Positions 1 to 8,004 of a DNA stretch of 64,000 nucleotides are shown here, piece by piece. This DNA comes from Nissabacter sp. SGAir0207. GTDB taxonomy: Bacteria; Pseudomonadota; Gammaproteobacteria; Enterobacterales; Enterobacteriaceae. A program made the position numbers and the translations under genes. Location of the stretch: the NCBI RefSeq assembly GCF_005491205.1, contig NZ_CP028037.1, forward strand, positions 248,001-312,000, in the 5' to 3' direction. Numbering within the stretch: position 1 is the first letter of the stretch; each line of letters opens with the position of its first letter. Below the pieces are notes generated by a model. The model was not told where the DNA came from, did no database searches, and was given only the letters and a program-made list of their open reading frames with translations.

Positions 1-498
1 GTTCCAGACGTAATCAAAAGTGTAACTGGAGAGGTAATTCTGGTTACCTGAAATCTTATGGTCCATGTAGGGGTTGTGGGTGGAGATCACCAGCCGCCCG
101 CCGGGGCGCAGTACCCTGGCAAACTCGGCCGCCAGCGCTGGCCAGTCATCCACATAGTGGATCACCAGTGACGCGGCCACCGCGTCAAACTGCCCATCAG
201 CATAGGGCAGAGGCTGATTCAGATCGCCCTGGCACAGTTCGGCCTGTTCACCCAGCCGTTGCCGGGCGATGGCCAACATCGCGCCACTGCTGTCGATGCC
301 GCTTACCCTCGCGCCACCGTTTTGCAGCGCCTGTGACAGCAATCCGCCACCACAGCCCGCGTCCAGTATCCACTTCCCTTCACCATCACCCAGCAGGCGC
401 AGCATCTCAGGCCGTTCATAGTGGGCATTCCACAGGTTGGCCTGGCTGTCCGCATCATAAGCACGAGCAAAAAGATCGTAATCGACCCTGGCTTTCAC
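1..498 (-). CDS. Class I SAM-dependent methyltransferase (N-terminal part, runs off the left edge)
   Basis: The frame reads from a GTG at 498 to base 1 without a stop (166 codons), so the C-terminus lies outside the window. I chose GTG because AAGGGA sits just upstream and the next residues (VKARVDYDLFARAYDADSQA) look like a methyltransferase start. Motif I (LDAGCGGGLLSQAL) binds S-adenosylmethionine. Further along are an acidic residue closing strand 2 (GIDSSGAM), motif II-like FDAVAASLVIHYV, and the post-motif LRPGGRLVISTHNPY. This is the Methyltransf_11/UbiE-like fold. The substrate cannot be told from sequence. Methylation of a small molecule in the cytosol is the family norm. Confidence 0.85.
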   Translation of the reverse strand, partial: MKARVDYDLFARAYDADSQANLWNAHYERPEMLRLLGDGEGKWILDAGCGGGLLSQALQNGGARVSGIDSSGAMLAIARQRLGEQAELCQGDLNQPLPYADGQFDAVAASLVIHYVDDWPALAAEFARVLRPGGRLVISTHNPYMDHKISGNQNYLSSYTFDYVWN

Positions 499-607
499 GG
501 CGTTTCCCTTGGTTTGCTGCTGGGTGTGCGCGGTATTGTCTGCTCTCTGTTTTAAGTTCTCAAGTTTTTTGTTACGAGTTGGTTACGAATTAGACTATTA
601 CATGAAA

Positions 608-647
608 TAAAAAGGCCCGCCGCAAGCATAAACCGCTGCGGCGGGCC
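608..647 (-). terminator. Intrinsic terminator of the sheath-like gene
   Basis: A 10-bp perfect stem (614-623 with 638-647, ggcccgccgc/gcggcgggcc) is followed on the minus strand by a T tract (608-613 in complement). It ends the transcript of the gene whose stop is at 683. Confidence 0.85.
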
Positions 648-682
648 GATATCAGTATAGTTTGTATGGATAAGGCGGGGGT

Positions 683-1771
683 TCAGGCAACCCAGTGGCA
701 GGTCGCATCCACCAACAGGGGGGCTTCCACAATGCGGGCATTGCCACGGTGCAGCGGCAGGCCCTGTACGTCAAACAGGCGGGGGGAGCCTGCCAGCGCG
801 ATTTTTTCCATGTCGGCGCTGGCGCGGCTGCCCAGCGCATTTGCCAACTGGCAATAGCGTCCCAGCAGGGCCGCTGGCATGGGCAGCACAACCGGCAGCG
901 ACACCGTCGCCAACCGCGTGCGCACCCGCTCCGCCAGCAACGGCTGTTCAGCCTGCAACTCGGCCAGACTCAGGATGCGCGGTTCGCCCTCGCCCTCTGG
1001 CAAGATCATCAGGGTGACGTTTGCCGCATCGTTGGGCGCGAACAGGGTGATCTCCTCTTCGTCCTGATACCAGGCGGCACGCTCATACGGGAAGGTTTCG
1101 GCCGTAAACAGCGGTGCCTGTACCGGCAAGGCCAGTTGCAGCACTGGATTGAATTCGGCACTGAGCAGCGAGCAGCAGAGGTCAATCTCCGGCTGGTGGA
1201 TGATCATCTCCGCGAGGGCGGCGCAGTCCGCCTGCGTCGGATCGTCCACGGAAAGCACGTAGCAGGCGTTGCCGCCCTGCGCGAAGTAGTGGCGCACGGC
1301 GTGGTAGCTGGTCAGCGCCGGGGTGCCCACCTGCTCCATCAACTCTGACAGGAAACCGGCGTTGGCCGGCAGCGGGAAGGTGGAGCGCTCCGCCATGCCC
1401 ATGATCTCATCTTCGCCATAGCAAAGCGCCAGGCTGCCATCCTGCCAGTTCATGATCGCCTGCTGGATAAACAGCGTGTAGGGGTTCATCACGAAGTTGA
1501 CGTCTTGGCCATCCTTTTTGACCGAGACCATCATGGCGAATTCCTGGAATTCTGCCTGCATCAGGTCGCGGCACTCTGCGCCCTTAAAGTGTTGGTTGAA
1601 CGCTTGCCAGTCAGCGATGCGGGTCAGGGAGGAGCCGCTCTGGCCATCCTGCCGAATGAAGTTGCCGATAAATACCGGCGTGACGGTTTGAACCGGCATC
1701 TCGTTTTGTGCAGTCCAAGAGGGAGTTTCGGAAACCGGCGCACCGGCTGACAGCGTTGCATTCAGATCCAT
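683..1771 (-). CDS. Orphan contractile-tail-sheath-like protein (N-terminal sheath region only)
   Basis: The product is 362 residues. The ATG at 1771 is preferred over an upstream in-frame ATG (1831) because AAGGAAAG precedes it. Three stretches recall the order of motifs in phage, R-pyocin and extracellular-contractile-system sheath proteins: an SLTRIADWQAFNQHFKG segment (the 'I-t-s-w-a-e-F-x-x-x-F-G-G' region), YHAVRHYFAQGGNACYVLSV (the 'AvrhFFanGG-cYvv' strand), and LPMPAALLGRYCQLANALGS (the 'PsaavaGvyArvD' region). The C-terminal polymerisation domain that lets sheaths assemble (about 150 residues more) is absent, and no tube, baseplate, spike or ATPase gene adjoins it. Flanking promoter space and its own terminator suggest a monocistronic gene. 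Assignment rests on motif resemblance, so function is open. Confidence 0.55.
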   Translation of the reverse strand: MDLNATLSAGAPVSETPSWTAQNEMPVQTVTPVFIGNFIRQDGQSGSSLTRIADWQAFNQHFKGAECRDLMQAEFQEFAMMVSVKKDGQDVNFVMNPYTLFIQQAIMNWQDGSLALCYGEDEIMGMAERSTFPLPANAGFLSELMEQVGTPALTSYHAVRHYFAQGGNACYVLSVDDPTQADCAALAEMIIHQPEIDLCCSLLSAEFNPVLQLALPVQAPLFTAETFPYERAAWYQDEEEITLFAPNDAANVTLMILPEGEGEPRILSLAELQAEQPLLAERVRTRLATVSLPVVLPMPAALLGRYCQLANALGSRASADMEKIALAGSPRLFDVQGLPLHRGNARIVEAPLLVDATCHWVA

Positions 1772-2202
1772 ATACTTTCCTTGCCAAACATGGCGACAAT
1801 CACCCTGGTTACTTAAAGGCCAAAAAGGCATCCAATTTTGTATCAGTCATAGCAAAAACGGTGGTCGCTCCCGGCGTACACCTGAATATTCAACACTGAT
1901 TACGGCGGCTAACTTAAATTGATGCCTTTGAACTGACAAGTAATTTGTCGTTTATGTTCGTTTATCCCAACCCTTTCACTCCCTACCAGCGTTACCTATG
2001 ATTAATGGAAACCCGTTTACCTCACTGTATAAAAAGTGAAAAATACTGAGCATTAACCATAAATTTCAATATCTTAAAATATAAAATTTCACTTCACTTA
2101 TCTTTTATTCCATTAATGAAACTGATATTTGTAAAATATCACGCAATACTTTTCATGCTTATTTTCGGAATAAACCCCATTGCCTGAATGCATACCCACC
2201 AC
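1772..2202. other. AT-rich intergenic region
   Basis: About 430 bases between the start of the sheath-like gene and the terminator of the DUF2382 gene. It must hold the promoter of the sheath-like gene on the minus strand. I see no convincing coding frame, RNA gene or repeat. Base composition is markedly more AT-rich than in the flanking genes. Confidence 0.5.
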
Positions 2203-2230
2203 ATAAAAAAAGCCACCCGTTGGGGTGGCT
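2203..2230 (-). terminator. Intrinsic terminator of the first DUF2382 gene
   Basis: Stem agccaccc/gggtggct (2211-2218 with 2223-2230) with a four-base loop. On the minus strand it is followed by seven T (2204-2210 in complement). Confidence 0.85.
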
Positions 2231-2276
2231 TGAGGTGGTTCGTTTAATCGCGAAGGATATTATTAGAAAACTAATC

Positions 2277-3362
2277 CTATTTTTTCGGATTATTGATTAC
2301 GCCATCTGATTTAAGTGGGTCAGATTTATCAGACTTAGTCGTAAATGGCGTTGCCGGTTCTGTCAGGCCCGGCGAAGTGCTGGCCGGCGGGGTGTTGGCA
2401 TCAGAAGTGAAGCCAGCCGTACCAGTGGTGGCAGAACCCGGCGTGGTAGTGCCAGTGGTTGTGCTGCCGGTAGTGGTGGAGGCACCGGTATTTACGCCCG
2501 CTGTGCCAGCGACACCTGCGGTTTTATCCGTGTGCAGCACATCTTTGTCAGTGTGATCGACATGCTCAACGTCCACATTTTGGCGACGGATGGTATCGTT
2601 GATGGTTTCAACACGTTCGGACTCATCCGTACGCACGACCACCTCTTCCACAATCTTGGCAGTTTTGTTCACCACTGGCTGTTCGTGGGTTTCAGTCACT
2701 TCAACCACTTTCTCAGACCAGTCGATGTCACCCAGATAGGCTGGCTCATCCACCGCGCGGCGGAAGATGTCAGCGTGCTGCTCGCGCAGCGCCACTTCGG
2801 CAGTGACGTCTTCAGTGGTCACGTAACGGCGAACGCGGGTAGAACCCTCTTTCACCAGACGCTTGCCGACTTCCAGGTTCTCTTCCGCCAGACGCAGGAT
2901 CTCTTCTTCACTCTCATCCCCGGTCAGGGAGGTGTGAACGGCGTCAGTATGGGTAGTAGCAGCGGTGCCCGTGGCCCCAACAGCGCCTGTTGCTGCGGTC
3001 GCACCTGTGGTCAGGCCGGTATCTGCCAGACCGGTTTTACGGGACGGCACATCAACAGCCTGATGGCGATCCAGAATGCCCATCGCACGGGCGGCATCAT
3101 CTTCATCGGCGCGCAAGGTAAGGATTACGCCGCCGGTATCCATCGCACGGGTGTACACGTCTGCGTAATCTTCCTCAACATCGGTGCCAAACAGGCGCTG
3201 CCAGATGCTCGGATGGCGGATAGCTTTGCCTTCGTGCTGAAGGTTTTCTCCACTGATCAAGTTGATATCATCATCAGGGAAACCGGCTTTGATAAGATTT
3301 TTACGTGCTGCTTCGGCCTGTTGAGTCGTATCAAAAAGGGTAACGATTTTTTCGTGTGCCAT
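2277..3362 (-). CDS. DUF2382 (YsnF/AvaK-type) general stress protein with Thr/Gly-rich linkers
   Basis: The 361-residue product has three parts. Residues 1-105 form an N-terminal module (EKIVTLFDTTQQAEAARKNL...GVILTLRA) like the heat-induced YflT/general-stress 17M domain. A Thr/Ala/Gly linker (about 110-145) follows. The DUF2382 domain (about 150-265) opens with the typical LAEENLEVGKRLVKEGSTRV and carries VEVTETHEQPVVNKTAKIVEEVVV. The C-terminal 95 residues are low-complexity Thr/Gly/Ser/Pro. No signal peptide or membrane helix is seen. AGAGGAAA precedes the ATG. The family accompanies desiccation, heat and osmotic responses, but its biochemical role is unknown. A second DUF2382 gene lies 48 bases upstream in the same direction. 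Confidence 0.8.
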   Translation of the reverse strand: MAHEKIVTLFDTTQQAEAARKNLIKAGFPDDDINLISGENLQHEGKAIRHPSIWQRLFGTDVEEDYADVYTRAMDTGGVILTLRADEDDAARAMGILDRHQAVDVPSRKTGLADTGLTTGATAATGAVGATGTAATTHTDAVHTSLTGDESEEEILRLAEENLEVGKRLVKEGSTRVRRYVTTEDVTAEVALREQHADIFRRAVDEPAYLGDIDWSEKVVEVTETHEQPVVNKTAKIVEEVVVRTDESERVETINDTIRRQNVDVEHVDHTDKDVLHTDKTAGVAGTAGVNTGASTTTGSTTTGTTTPGSATTGTAGFTSDANTPPASTSPGLTEPATPFTTKSDKSDPLKSDGVINNPKK

Positions 3363-3410
3363 GATAGTTTCCTCTTTTGCTTTAGCGGATTGGTAAGACG
3401 AAGATGCCGG

Positions 3411-3836
3411 TTACTCATCCTCTTGCCGATCAATAGACACTTCCTGACTGCGAAGCGTAACGCTATCCTGAAACGGCTTGTGTATGGCGACTTTCTTGAT
3501 ATGCAGCTCCTCCTTGAGCACCAGACGGCGAATCACCTCAATCTCCTCCTCAACCACCGGGATGATGGTAACGCCATCCTCTTCGCGGATTGTCGGCATG
3601 GTATCCACGCGCTCCCCTTTCGGGACACGTTGTACCTCGACCTGCTCATGGCGCAGCATCTCATTGATCGGATGCTCATGATGCACGGTCTTGCGGGTCA
3701 CGGTGACCCGGCCACTGACAACCTGCTGTTTGGTGACGTCCAGCTTCTCCTGGGCAAGGGGAATGGAGGCTTCCTCAACGAGACGGCTCTCCGCTTTCTT
3801 CTCCTCGTGAGCCTGCTTGTGTCGCCTGGTCATCAT
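3411..3836 (-). CDS. Small DUF2382 domain protein
   Basis: The product is about 141 residues. Two adjacent ATGs (3836 and 3833) lie under GGGGAG; the second has the better spacing, so the true start may be one codon shorter. After a charged, Lys/Glu-rich N-terminus the protein is one DUF2382 repeat: IPLAQEKLDVTKQQVVSGRV, then VEVQRVPKGERVD and IIPVVEEEIEVIRRLVLKEE, ending near VSIDRQEDE. It is strongly charged and has no export signal. With the neighbouring 361-residue protein it probably forms a two-gene stress operon read on the minus strand, this gene first. Confidence 0.75.
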   Translation of the reverse strand: MMTRRHKQAHEEKKAESRLVEEASIPLAQEKLDVTKQQVVSGRVTVTRKTVHHEHPINEMLRHEQVEVQRVPKGERVDTMPTIREEDGVTIIPVVEEEIEVIRRLVLKEELHIKKVAIHKPFQDSVTLRSQEVSIDRQEDE

Positions 3837-4592
3837 TAACTCCCCTGTCCTGTTGGTTGAAGGCCGGCCTGGCTTCCAGCCTGTCACTAAATGCTTGTGC
3901 AGTTACGCACTTTTCTCTTTCTAAAATGATGAAAAAAGAATTAAAAATGCACTTATGACATAAAGCCAGATTAATATCTTGCCTACACAAGAATTAACTG
4001 TAGTACAGGATCTGTGTCACAACAGGAAAAAAAGGCGGGTACACCGGTTTTAGGGCAATTCCGAATCCGGGGAAAAACGGCAGCAGGCGAAAAAATCCCT
4101 ATAAATGAGGGCACTGTCAGCCTTGGCGGAATCGGTTGAGGCAGGTGGCACGTCAAAGGTGAAAAAGGTGGTTACATTATCGGCGCAGAAATTGACGTTA
4201 TATTTACAATGATTGAACAGCCTTTCCCTTTTATCTCACCCCGGTAGCAAAACGCACCAAAATAAAGCGATTTTTTTACCTGCTTCAAGCTTTTGTTTTT
4301 ATTCAGTGCACAATTTTGCAGCACTCGGCTAGGCTGTGGTGGCGTGACATCACGGCAGGACTGCGACGGACGCAGTCATCTTCTCCTGCATCCAGGACTC
4401 TCCCCTCTGCTTCCAGCCCCATCCTGCTGCCCTGCATGGCGGCAATGTGATGCCCGGCTCACGAGGTGGCGGGCTTTTTGCTTACTCACCGTTGCGCTTC
4501 ACCGCAATCTCGCAACGCACGCGTTATGGCATTAGTACGTTTCCGCGCCGCACTCCGGCGTTCCGCTTTTTTCAGAGCTAAGGAATTCAACA
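3837..4592. other. Long intergenic region with the liv promoter and a structured leader
   Basis: About 750 bases separate the divergent DUF2382 and liv genes. The left part (3890-4300) is AT-rich and should hold both promoters. The right part carries a perfect hairpin (4359-4377, gactgcg/cgcagtc), an intrinsic terminator at 4452-4479 and another stem (gttgcg/cgcaac, 4491-4516). I found no credible protein-coding frame: an 80-codon open frame at 4293 lacks a good ribosome site. Confidence 0.5.
4452..4479 (+). terminator. Terminator-like hairpin in the liv 5' leader
   Basis: Stem gcccg/cgggc (4452-4456 with 4470-4474) is followed directly by TTTTT. It lies about 110 bases upstream of the livJ start codon on the coding strand. 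It could attenuate liv transcription or end a separate small RNA. Confidence 0.6.
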
Positions 4593-5708
4593 ATGTCCCA
4601 TACCCTAAAAAAACTCTCCCTGGTGATGATGGTCTCTGCCGCAGTTAGCGCATTCCCTGCCCATGCCGATATTGTCATCGGCGTCGCTGGCCCCTTCTCC
4701 GGGCCAAACGCCACCTATGGCGCGCAATACTGGAAAGGTGCCTCGCAGGCGGCGGCAGACATCAATGCCGCCGGCGGCATCAAAGGCGAGAAGATCACGC
4801 TAGTGCAGGGTGATGATGCCTGCGAACCGAAGCAAGCCGTGGCGGTCGCCAACCGGTTGGTGGATCAATCCCATGTCGCGGCAGTGGTGGGCCACTTCTG
4901 CTCCTCCTCCACCATGCCCGCCTCCGAGGTCTATGACGAGGCTGGCATCATCAGCATTACCCCCGGTTCCACCAACCCGCAGATCACCGAACGCGGCATG
5001 ACCGGCATGTTCCGCATGTGCGGGCGCGATGACCAGCAGGGCGCGATTGCCGCCAACTATATTCTCGATACCCTGAAGGCGAAGCGGGTGGCGGTGATCC
5101 ATGACAAAGACACCTATGGGCAGGGGCTGGCGGATGCCACCCGCGCGGTGCTGGACAAGCGCGGCGTCAAGGCGGTGATGTATGAGGGGCTGTCGCGTGG
5201 CGAGAAGGACTTCAATGCGCTGGTAACCAAGATGGGTGCGCTGAAGCCCGACGTGGTCTACTTTGGCGGCTGCCACCCCGAGGCTGGCCCGCTGGTGCGC
5301 CAGATGCGTGAACAGGGCGTGGAGGCGAAGTTCTTCTCCGGTGACTGCGTGGTGACGGAGGAGATGGTCACCGCCGCCGGCGGCCCACAATTTACCAACG
5401 GCGTGCTGATGACCTTCGGCAACGACCCACGCACCCTGCCCGAAGGCAAGGCGGTGATCGACAAATTCCGCGCCAGCGGTTTTGAGCCGGAGGGCTACAC
5501 CCTCTATGCCTACGCCTCCGTACAGGCGATCGCCGCCGCGTTTAATGCGGTTGGCAGTGAGGACAGCGCCAAGGCCGCCGAGTGGCTGAAGGCCAACAGC
5601 GTTGACACAGTGATGGGCAAAAAAGCCTGGGATGGCAAGGGTGACCTCAAAGTGTCGGATTACGTGGTCTACCAGTGGGATGACAAGGGCCACTATCACC
5701 AGCTCTGA
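4593..5708 (+). CDS. livJ: Branched-chain amino acid ABC transporter, periplasmic binding protein
   Basis: The 371-residue protein starts with a signal peptide (KKLSLVMMVSAAVSAFPAHA, cleavage before DIVIGV). It is a type I periplasmic binding protein of the LIV family: IVIGVAGPFSGPNATYGAQYWKG at the mature N-terminus, then the VVGHFCSSSTMPAS and ISITPGSTNPQIT ligand-loop regions and a paired-cysteine region (MCGRDDQQ). AAGGA precedes the ATG. It opens a liv cluster and would deliver Leu/Ile/Val to LivHM in the inner membrane. livJ and livK cannot be told apart here. Since liv genes are usually Lrp-controlled, similar regulation is likely but was not seen directly. Confidence 0.92.
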   Translation: MSHTLKKLSLVMMVSAAVSAFPAHADIVIGVAGPFSGPNATYGAQYWKGASQAAADINAAGGIKGEKITLVQGDDACEPKQAVAVANRLVDQSHVAAVVGHFCSSSTMPASEVYDEAGIISITPGSTNPQITERGMTGMFRMCGRDDQQGAIAANYILDTLKAKRVAVIHDKDTYGQGLADATRAVLDKRGVKAVMYEGLSRGEKDFNALVTKMGALKPDVVYFGGCHPEAGPLVRQMREQGVEAKFFSGDCVVTEEMVTAAGGPQFTNGVLMTFGNDPRTLPEGKAVIDKFRASGFEPEGYTLYAYASVQAIAAAFNAVGSEDSAKAAEWLKANSVDTVMGKKAWDGKGDLKVSDYVVYQWDDKGHYHQL

Positions 5709-5716
5709 TGCGCCAC

Positions 5717-5768
5717 GCCCCGGCAAGCAGCCGGGGCCTCCCCCCTCCCAAGGCCGCGTCGTGCGGCC
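5717..5768 (+). other. Two intercistronic hairpins between livJ and livH
   Basis: Two perfect stems lie in the 85-base gap: gccccggc/gccggggc (5717-5724 with 5730-5737) and ggccgc/gcggcc (5752-5757 with 5763-5768). Neither is followed by a T tract. They probably stabilise the abundant binding-protein mRNA and reduce read-through to the permease genes, as is common for ABC binding proteins. Confidence 0.6.
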
Positions 5769-5793
5769 TGCCTGAACTGGCGGACTGATCCCT

Positions 5794-6708
5794 ATGGATG
5801 CTCTCTTTGTACAACAGTTGCTAAATGGCCTGACGCTCGGTGCGGTGTATGGCCTGATCGCCATCGGCTACACCATGGTTTACGGCATCATCGGCATGAT
5901 CAACTTTGCCCACGGCGAGGTCTATATGATCTCCGCCTACCTGTGCGCCATCGCGCTGGCGTTGCTCAGCTCTTTCGGCCTGCACTCCTTCCCGCTGCTG
6001 ATGCTCGGCACGCTGGTCTTCACGCTGGGGGTGACCGCCGTCTATGGCTGGGTGATTGAACGCATCGCCTACCGGCCACTGCGCAACTCCACCCGGCTGG
6101 CACCGCTTATCTCGGCGATCGGCATGTCACTGATCCTGCAAAACTACGCCCAGCTCAGTCAGGGGCCGAACCAACAGGGTATCCCGACCCTGCTGAGCGG
6201 CGTGTTCCGCCTGCAACTGGGGGATGGCGTGGTGCAGCTCACCTACACCAAGGTGTTTATTCTGGTCGCCTCGCTGGCCGGAATGGCGATCTTGACCTGG
6301 GTGATCCGCTATACCCGGCTGGGGCGCATCTGCCGCGCCACCCAGCAGGATCGCAAAATGGCCTCGATTCTGGGCATCAACACTGACCGCGTCATCTCGC
6401 TGGTGTTTGTGATTGGCGCGGCGATGGCCGGTCTGGCTGGCGTGCTGATCACCCTCAACTACGGCACCTTTGATTTCTATGCCGGCTTCATCATCGGCAT
6501 CAAGGCCTTTACCGCGGCGGTGCTGGGCGGCATTGGCTCACTGCCGGGCGCGATGCTGGGCGGGTTGCTGCTTGGCGTGTCAGAGGCGCAGTTCGCCGGG
6601 CTGGTCAACTCCGACTACAAGGATGTCTTCTCCTTCTCGCTGTTGGTGGTGATTTTGATCTTCCGTCCGCAGGGTTTGCTGGGACGGCCGCTGGTCGCCA
6701 AGGTGTAA
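5794..6708 (+). CDS. livH: Branched-chain amino acid ABC transporter permease LivH
   Basis: This 304-residue inner-membrane protein has about eight hydrophobic segments. It starts QQLLNGLTLGAVYGLIAIGYTMVYGIIGMINFAHGEVYMI, the family hallmark, and contains the EAA-like loop around RATQQDRKMASILGINTDRVI. It ends at 6708, nine bases before livM. The ribosome site is weak (GGCGGA), which fits lower expression than livJ. It pairs with LivM to form the translocation path. Confidence 0.93.
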   Translation: MDALFVQQLLNGLTLGAVYGLIAIGYTMVYGIIGMINFAHGEVYMISAYLCAIALALLSSFGLHSFPLLMLGTLVFTLGVTAVYGWVIERIAYRPLRNSTRLAPLISAIGMSLILQNYAQLSQGPNQQGIPTLLSGVFRLQLGDGVVQLTYTKVFILVASLAGMAILTWVIRYTRLGRICRATQQDRKMASILGINTDRVISLVFVIGAAMAGLAGVLITLNYGTFDFYAGFIIGIKAFTAAVLGGIGSLPGAMLGGLLLGVSEAQFAGLVNSDYKDVFSFSLLVVILIFRPQGLLGRPLVAKV

Positions 6709-6717
6709 GGAGCCGCC

Positions 6718-8004
6718 ATGACACAGAATCAACGCGCCGAAGGCGTGGACATCAAACAGAGTGTGCTGGACGCGGTGGTCGCCGGGCTGATTGCGCTGGT
6801 GGTATTCGGCCCGGTGGTGGGCGTGGTGCTGGATGGCTATAGCTACCACACCGAGCCACGGCGGGTGGCACTGATTGTGGCCGTGGTGGCGCTGGGCCGC
6901 CTGCTGCTCAGCCTGCTGTTGCAGACCCGCCGTGGTGGGCGTTTCCTCACCAAGTTTGAGGGCGAGGGCGACGGGGTCTATGTGCGGCAGGTGGGTTACC
7001 GCTCGCGGCTGCGCTGGGTTATCCCGCTGCTGGTGCTTCTGGCGGCGCTGTTCCCGTTCGTCGCCACCAAATACTTGCTGACGGTGGCGATACTGGGGCT
7101 GATCTATGTGCTGCTGGGGCTGGGGCTGAATATCGTGGTGGGGCTGGCTGGCCTGCTTGATCTGGGTTACGTCGCCTTCTATGCGATTGGCGCATATGGG
7201 CTGGCGCTCGGCTACCAGCACCTTGGGCTGGGCTTCTGGTCAATGCTGCCGCTCGGCGCGCTGATGGCCGCCGCCGCCGGGGCGCTGCTCGGCTTCCCGG
7301 TATTGCGGATGCACGGCGACTATCTGGCGATTGTCACCCTGGGCTTTGGGGAGATTATCCGGCTGGTGCTGAACAACTGGCTGGCGGTGACCGGCGGGCC
7401 GAATGGCATCTCGGTGCCCTCCCCGACCTTCCTTGGCCTGGAATTTGGCCGCCGCGCGCGCGAGGGCGGCACGCCAATCCATGAGTTCCTCAACATCAGC
7501 TACAACCCCAACCTGAAGTTTATCTTTATCTACGCCGTGCTCTGTCTGGTGGTGCTGCTGGTGCTCTATATCAAGCACCGGCTGACGCGGATGCCAATTG
7601 GCCGCGCGTGGGAGGCGCTGCGCGAGGATGAGATCGCCTGCCGCTCGCTGGGGCTGAACCATGTGCTGGTCAAGCTCTCCGCCTTTATGCTCGGTGCCTC
7701 CACCGCTGGCATCGCCGGGGTGTTCTTCGCCAGCTATCAGGGCTTCGTCAATCCCACCTCCTTCACTTTTTTTGAGTCGGCGCTGATCCTGGCGATTGTG
7801 GTGCTCGGCGGAATGGGTTCGACCCTTGGGGTGGTGCTGGCGGCCTTTGTGCTGACAGTGGCACCGGAACTGCTGCGCAGCTTCGCGGAGTACCGCGTGC
7901 TGCTGTTTGGCGTATTGATGGTGATGATGATGATGTGGCGGCCGCGCGGGCTGGTGCGCACCAGCCGCAGCGGCTATGCCATCCGCAAGGGGGTGGCGCC
8001 ATGA
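6718..8004 (+). CDS. livM: Branched-chain amino acid ABC transporter permease LivM
   Basis: The 428-residue permease begins at ATG 6718 under AAGGAG. An N-terminal extension with two hydrophobic segments (residues about 15-70) precedes the conserved core, as in enterobacterial LivM. Hallmarks are LGLGLNIVVGLAGLLDLGYVAFYAIGAY, DYLAIVTLGFGEIIRLVLNN and the cytoplasmic loop GRAWEALREDEIACRSLGLN that contacts the ATPases. The stop overlaps the livG start (ATGA at 8001-8004), showing translational coupling. Confidence 0.93.
   Translation: MTQNQRAEGVDIKQSVLDAVVAGLIALVVFGPVVGVVLDGYSYHTEPRRVALIVAVVALGRLLLSLLLQTRRGGRFLTKFEGEGDGVYVRQVGYRSRLRWVIPLLVLLAALFPFVATKYLLTVAILGLIYVLLGLGLNIVVGLAGLLDLGYVAFYAIGAYGLALGYQHLGLGFWSMLPLGALMAAAAGALLGFPVLRMHGDYLAIVTLGFGEIIRLVLNNWLAVTGGPNGISVPSPTFLGLEFGRRAREGGTPIHEFLNISYNPNLKFIFIYAVLCLVVLLVLYIKHRLTRMPIGRAWEALREDEIACRSLGLNHVLVKLSAFMLGASTAGIAGVFFASYQGFVNPTSFTFFESALILAIVVLGGMGSTLGVVLAAFVLTVAPELLRSFAEYRVLLFGVLMVMMMMWRPRGLVRTSRSGYAIRKGVAP

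Noticed and set aside
683..1771. Prophage or extracellular contractile injection system
   Set aside because: Only one sheath-like gene is present; no tube, baseplate, terminase, integrase or AAA ATPase genes lie in the window.
2532..3839. A 435-codon open frame on the plus strand
   Set aside because: It is antisense to two well-supported DUF2382 genes, has no ribosome site and a composition typical of a shadow of Glu/Val-rich coding sequence.
4293..4535. An 80-codon leader peptide upstream of livJ
   Set aside because: No ribosome site, Cys/Arg/Pro-rich composition, and no run of Leu, Ile or Val codons next to the terminator stem as expected for ribosome attenuation.
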